Made by a program: the position numbers and the translations under genes. From positions 1 to 7,589 of the forward strand of contig JAJYZQ010000012.1 in NCBI GenBank assembly GCA_021799835.1: a DNA stretch of 7,589 nucleotides, written 5' to 3'. Below the pieces are notes generated by a model. The model searched no databases. It was not told the origin of the DNA and was given only the letters and a program-made list of their open reading frames with translations. Shown here piece by piece: positions 4,527 to 7,589 of this stretch. This DNA comes from a bacterium. Lineage in GTDB: Bacteria > Patescibacteriota > Minisyncoccia > JAJYZQ01. How positions within the stretch are numbered: position 1 is the stretch's first letter; the number at the start of each line of letters is the position of its first letter.

Positions 4527-7412
4527 ATGCCAAAAACCACACGAAAAAAAACTACCAAAGCAGTGAATGATGTAGTGAACATAACGGGCGCACGCACGCA
4601 TAATTTGCGCGGAGTAGATGTGGAAATTCCGAAAGGCCAGCTTACGGTTATTACCGGGATCTCTGGTTCCGGCAAATCATCACTTGCATTTGATACTTTG
4701 TATGCAGAGGGTTATCGCCGGTATGCAGAAAGCTTGTCCAGTTATGCGCGGCAATTTTTGGGGGTAATGGATAAGCCTGATGTAGATAAAATAGAAGGGC
4801 TTTCTCCCGCGATCGCCATAGACCAGAAAAACGTTTCTCACAATCCACGCTCAACGGTGGGCACTATTACGGAGATCTATGACTATTTGCGATTGCTGTA
4901 TAGCAGAATTGGCGTACCGCACTGTCCGAAATGCGGCACCGATGTTATCCGCCAGACGCCAAGTCAGATAACTGACCAACTTCTTGCCTTACCGGCAGAG
5001 TGGGTGATCATAGCAGCGCCCGTAGTGTCAGGAAAGAAGGGTGAACATCGCAAAGTGATCGCTGAAATTGAGCGGCAAGGATTTTTGCGCGCGCGGATTG
5101 ATGGAAAATTATACCGGCTGGATGAGTTGCCGGATGATCTCTTGGCGGATCGGTATAAGATCCATCATATTGATGTGGTGGTGGATCGGGTGGCGCTGGG
5201 GAGTGATAGTTCCGCTGATGACCGCAGCAGAGTGCTTGATTCTGTGGAGACGGCATTGCGCATTGGCAAAGGATTTATGAGTGCGTTAATAAATGCTCAT
5301 CAGAAAAAAGCAGGTCAGGGGGAAGATGCGTATGATGAAATAAACTTTTCGGAAAATTTCTCTTGCCCTCAGTGCGGCACGAGTATCGCGCAAAATATTG
5401 AACCGCGGCTGTTTTCTTTTAACAGCCCGTATGGCGCATGCCCCACGTGTACGGGATTGGGCAAAATCTTAGAGATTGATCCGGATCTTGTGATGCCAAA
5501 TAAAAATCTTACGCTCGCAGAAGGCGCTATTAAATCATGGATGAATGCGTCTCATCGTGTGGGCCGGCAGAGTTATTTCTGGACACAGCTGGAAGAATTC
5601 AGCCAAAGCGCGGGATTTTCTTTGGACATTCCCGTGAACAAGCTGCCGGAAGATGTTTTGCATACTATTTTATACGGCTCTCCGGAACATCATTTTGAAG
5701 GCGTTATCCCGAATCTTCAGCGCCGGTATCATGAAACGGATTCCGATTACACGCGGCAGGAGATTGAGCGGTATATGCGTGAAAGCATTTGCCCAATGTG
5801 CTCGGGAACGCGGCTGAAAAAAGAAGCGCTTGCCGTAACGGTAGACGGCAAAAATATCAGCCAGTTTTCCACGGCGAGCATTGCCCAAGCATTAGCGGCA
5901 ACTGAACACCTTATGCGCGAAGGAAAGCTTTCGGCGTCAGAGCGAACCATTGCATTGCCCATTCTCAAAGAGATCGCCGAACGGTTGAAATTTTTGGTGA
6001 ATGTGGGGCTGGACTATCTTTCATTAGATCGGTCGGCGACATCGCTTGCCGGCGGCGAAATGCAGCGCATACGATTAGCAACGCAGATCGGCTCTGGCCT
6101 TTCCGGAGTGATCTATATACTGGTTGAGCCGCCTATTGGTTTGCATCAGCGTGATCAAAGCAAACTGATCACCGCACTCAAGCATTTGCGTGACCTGCGC
6201 AATACCGTTGTGGTAGTAGAGCATGATGAGCAGACGATCCGCGAGAGTGATTGGGTGGTGGACGTTGGCCCGGGAGCGGGCGTGAATGGCGGAACGATCA
6301 CCTTTAGTGGTACCCCTCAAGCATTACTGAAAAGCGCCACGTTAACGGGCGAGTACTTATCCGGAAAGAAAAAAATATCTCCACTTGATTTTGCATTTTC
6401 CCAAACCGACCTCCATGCGGGCAAGAAACTTTCCATTAAAAATGCTTATGGACATAATTTGAAAAATGTTGATGCGGATATTCCGCTCGGCAAATTTGTC
6501 ACGGTGTGCGGTGTGTCGGGCTCCGGAAAAAGCTCACTGATTTTGGATACGCTTTCGCCTGCGTTACTCAAGCAGTTTTATCAAGCGAAAGAAAACCCGC
6601 TTCCGTATGATGCGATCAAGGGAACGGAATATGTTGACCGGGTGATCGTAGTTGATCAGTCGCCGATCGGCCGCACGCCGCGCTCTAATCCTGCCACGTA
6701 TACGGGCGTGTTCACGTATATCCGTGATCTCTTTAGCTCGCTTCCGGAATCAAAAGCGCGCGGCTATACTGCCGGCCGGTTTAGCTTTAATGTAAAAGGC
6801 GGGCGATGCGAAGTGTGCCAAGGAGACGGGGTAAAGAAGATTGAGATGTTCTTTTTGCCGGATGTATATGTGGAATGTGAAGAATGCCGCGGAGAGCGGT
6901 ATAATAAAGATGTACTGTCTATAGAGTATAAAGGGAAGAATATTGCGCAGGTGCTTAAGATGAGCGTGGTGGAAGCGAAAGAATTCTTTGCCAATATTCC
7001 GCCGCTTTATGAAAAATTAAAAGTGCTTGATGAAGTGGGACTGGGATATATCCAGCTGGGGCAGAGTGCGACAACGCTCTCCGGCGGCGAGGCGCAGCGC
7101 ATCAAGCTTTCCACGGAACTTTCGCGGCGTGCTACGGGAAAGACGGTATATATCCTTGACGAGCCGACGACGGGACTCCATTTTGACGACATTAAAAAAT
7201 TATTGATGCTTCTGCATCAGTTAGTGGAAAAAGGGAATAGCATTATTGTCATTGAGCATAACCTTGATGTTATTGCCACTTCTCAGTGGCTTATTGAGAT
7301 GGGTCCGGAAGGCGGAGAAAAAGGGGGACAACTGTTGTTTAGCGGCACACCTGAAGAGCTTGCGCGGCGGAAATCCAGCCCAACCGGCGCATTTCTCAAG
7401 CAAATTATTTAG
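4527..7412 (+). CDS. uvrA: Excinuclease ABC subunit A (UvrA), with altered first ATPase motifs
   Basis: UvrA is the damage-sensing ATPase of nucleotide excision repair; it dimerises and loads UvrB on DNA lesions. The 961-aa length is normal. The first ABC domain has Walker A GISGSGKSS (44-52), the YAESLSSYARQFL and GLSPAIAIDQK segments, signature LAGGEMQ (507-513) and Walker B ILVEPP (531-536), with His566. The second has Walker A GVSGSGKSS (662-670), LSGGEAQ (851-857), YILDEP (875-880) and His911. Zinc-type CxxC pairs are at 133/136, 280/283, 305/308, 422/425, 761/764 and 784/787. The oddity is in the first domain. Walker B Asp is Val533, Ser of DEPS is Pro536, and the signature Ser is Ala508, while the catalytic Glu534 is kept. 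Val533 (GTT, 6123-6125) is one base from Asp (GAT). ATG 4527 is the only plausible start near the ARTHNLRGVDVEIP motif. Confidence 0.97.
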   Translation: MPKTTRKKTTKAVNDVVNITGARTHNLRGVDVEIPKGQLTVITGISGSGKSSLAFDTLYAEGYRRYAESLSSYARQFLGVMDKPDVDKIEGLSPAIAIDQKNVSHNPRSTVGTITEIYDYLRLLYSRIGVPHCPKCGTDVIRQTPSQITDQLLALPAEWVIIAAPVVSGKKGEHRKVIAEIERQGFLRARIDGKLYRLDELPDDLLADRYKIHHIDVVVDRVALGSDSSADDRSRVLDSVETALRIGKGFMSALINAHQKKAGQGEDAYDEINFSENFSCPQCGTSIAQNIEPRLFSFNSPYGACPTCTGLGKILEIDPDLVMPNKNLTLAEGAIKSWMNASHRVGRQSYFWTQLEEFSQSAGFSLDIPVNKLPEDVLHTILYGSPEHHFEGVIPNLQRRYHETDSDYTRQEIERYMRESICPMCSGTRLKKEALAVTVDGKNISQFSTASIAQALAATEHLMREGKLSASERTIALPILKEIAERLKFLVNVGLDYLSLDRSATSLAGGEMQRIRLATQIGSGLSGVIYILVEPPIGLHQRDQSKLITALKHLRDLRNTVVVVEHDEQTIRESDWVVDVGPGAGVNGGTITFSGTPQALLKSATLTGEYLSGKKKISPLDFAFSQTDLHAGKKLSIKNAYGHNLKNVDADIPLGKFVTVCGVSGSGKSSLILDTLSPALLKQFYQAKENPLPYDAIKGTEYVDRVIVVDQSPIGRTPRSNPATYTGVFTYIRDLFSSLPESKARGYTAGRFSFNVKGGRCEVCQGDGVKKIEMFFLPDVYVECEECRGERYNKDVLSIEYKGKNIAQVLKMSVVEAKEFFANIPPLYEKLKVLDEVGLGYIQLGQSATTLSGGEAQRIKLSTELSRRATGKTVYILDEPTTGLHFDDIKKLLMLLHQLVEKGNSIIVIEHNLDVIATSQWLIEMGPEGGEKGGQLLFSGTPEELARRKSSPTGAFLKQII

Positions 7413-7428
7413 TACTCCTTACCATACT

Positions 7429-7589
7429 ATGGAGAATAGTTCAGCGCATACCGTTTCCATGGAGAGGTATACGCCGCTGGAAGTGTGCGTGCTTGCTACG
7501 CTTGCGTACTATGACGCGATAGGCCTCGCGATGAGTGAGCTTGAGACCTATAAATATCTCATCAATCCATTCGCTGAGCCGGCAATTGA
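7429..7589 (+). CDS. Hypothetical protein, N-terminal fragment with possible winged-helix-like region (3'-partial)
   Basis: A reading frame opens at ATG 7429, 16 nt after the uvrA stop, and is still open at the window edge (53 codons seen). It begins MENSSAHTVSMERYTPLEV. A second in-frame ATG at 7459 (MERYTPLEV) is an equally good start; neither has a clear ribosome binding site. The segment PLEVCVLATLAYYDAIGLAM followed by SELETYKYLINP looks like helix-turn-helix-helix. It recalls an N-terminal module I associate with Patescibacteria proteins (pattern ILrTLaYfdvFdyPLt.eEi.kyL), but that is recognition by eye only. No promoter or terminator separates it from uvrA, so read-through from uvrA is likely. 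Function cannot be told from this fragment. Confidence 0.6.
   Translation, partial: MENSSAHTVSMERYTPLEVCVLATLAYYDAIGLAMSELETYKYLINPFAEPAI

Noticed and set aside
4527..7412. uvrA as a pseudogene because of its altered Walker B
   Set aside because: The frame is intact over 961 codons, the other motifs and CxxC pairs are kept, and the second ATPase is canonical.
1..7589. CRISPR array, tRNA, rRNA or insertion sequence
   Set aside because: No regularly spaced repeats, cloverleaf, conserved rRNA segments, transposase motifs or terminal inverted repeats were seen.

Overview
The window reads as a piece of a bacterial chromosome with a Gram-positive-like cell surface. It is most likely a member of the Candidate Phyla Radiation (Patescibacteria). 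This taxonomic call is inference. It rests on compact genes, a small sortase with a CAP-domain protein and a DUF11-like surface protein, a stand-alone bL21 gene without bL27 next to it, several starts lacking a Shine-Dalgarno sequence, and a last gene whose N-terminus resembles a family I associate with these genomes. No mobile element, CRISPR array, rRNA or tRNA was seen.

Layout. Positions 3-329 hold the end of a small one-helix membrane protein of unknown function. It abuts xthA (exonuclease III family AP endonuclease, 330-1100). A hairpin at 1101-1137 sits between xthA and a convergent 69-aa gene of unknown function (1354-1145, minus strand). That small gene has a good sigma70 promoter and is divergent from rplU (bL21, 1491-1799). 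The divergent spacer carries a perfect 13-bp palindrome and a 10-bp direct repeat. rplU ends at a strong terminator with a UUCG tetraloop.

Next comes a three-gene surface cassette behind a perfect-consensus promoter (TTGACA, 17 bp, TATAAT): a CAP/SCP-domain membrane protein (1962-2912), a sortase (2924-3502, possibly from 2909) and a secreted DUF11-like protein with a C-terminal membrane anchor and basic tail (3541-4386). The cassette ends at a long hairpin (4406-4443). The third gene has the layout of a sortase substrate but no LPXTG, so an enzyme-substrate pair is plausible but unproven.

The right part is uvrA (4527-7412), behind its own promoter and an odd leader with tandem GAGGTAATG repeats. 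The protein is full length, but the first ATPase domain has Val in place of the Walker B Asp and Ala in place of the signature Ser, while the second ATPase is canonical. A partial gene starts 16 bases after uvrA and runs off the right edge. The window therefore combines DNA repair genes (xthA, uvrA), one ribosomal protein gene and a cell-surface operon.
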